Position numbers and translations under genes: made by a program | Notes under the pieces: generated by a model | Told to the model about the DNA's origin: nothing | The model's database searches: none | What the model saw: the letters and a program-made list of their open reading frames with translations, nothing else | Source: Baffinella frigidus | Taxonomy: Eukaryota > Cryptophyceae > Cryptomonadales > Baffinellaceae | Direction: 5' to 3' | Length of the DNA: 12,872 nt | Assembly: GCA_026770585.1 (NCBI GenBank) | Contig: MU646534.1 | Location: 52,453-65,324, forward strand | Part shown: positions 12,871-12,872 of the stretch, piece by piece | Layout: each line of letters starts with the position of its first letter | Position numbering within the stretch: position 1 is the first letter of the stretch

Positions 12871-12872
12871 CG

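Overview
This is eukaryotic nuclear DNA, probably from an alga or other protist. Two intron-rich genes are arranged head to head, the introns are long, and TTTAGGG-type telomere-like repeats sit inside introns. TTTAGGG is the telomere unit of plants, many green algae, alveolates and several stramenopiles. The gene content (DDX1 with a SPRY insert, plus a lipid A disaccharide synthase) fits an alga or algal relative. I cannot name the species. Most acceptors read AG|G, and two or three donors are GC instead of GT. Dinoflagellates and relatives also show those features, but other lineages are not excluded.

Layout: bases 168-3165 on the minus strand hold the 5' part of a DDX1-type DEAD-box RNA helicase. 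Three exons are visible (2740-3165, 1347-1487, 168-281), covering the Q motif, the Walker A motif and most of the SPRY domain; the gene runs off the left edge. A 112-base gap (3166-3277) with a perfect 16-bp palindrome separates it from lpxB, which runs on the plus strand from 3278 to about 12769. lpxB is a 12-exon-scale gene for lipid-A-disaccharide synthase with an Arg-rich, mitochondrial-type presequence. Exons 1 to 9 chain together with consistent splice phases. The stretch between exon 10 and the last exon is unresolved and may be damaged. The two genes share no pathway that I can see: one is an RNA helicase, the other makes lipid A-type glycolipid.

The striking property of the window is that most exons are accompanied by one to six decayed partial copies of themselves in the adjacent introns, in the same orientation. 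I call these exon echoes. Echoes upstream of an exon keep the splice acceptor and the exon's 5' end. Echoes downstream keep the exon's 3' end and the donor. This occurs independently in both genes and for at least nine different exons. The echoes lie among interstitial telomere-like repeats, an 11-bp minisatellite, two families of short terminal-inverted-repeat elements (A, about 123 bp, four copies at 11954-12870; B, about 170 bp, one copy in each gene), a third dispersed repeat (C), and several strong inverted repeats. In lpxB exon 7 the duplicated half-exon forms two alternative coding routes of exactly equal length. In exon 12 the stop codon lies inside an element of family A.

Gene-free stretches over 300 bases are all intronic. 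Bases 813-1129, 2415-2739, 3838-4227, 5290-5590, 6456-6701, 9181-9467, 9859-9980, 10656-11139 and 11838-11953 contain no gene or repeat I could recognise beyond what is listed.
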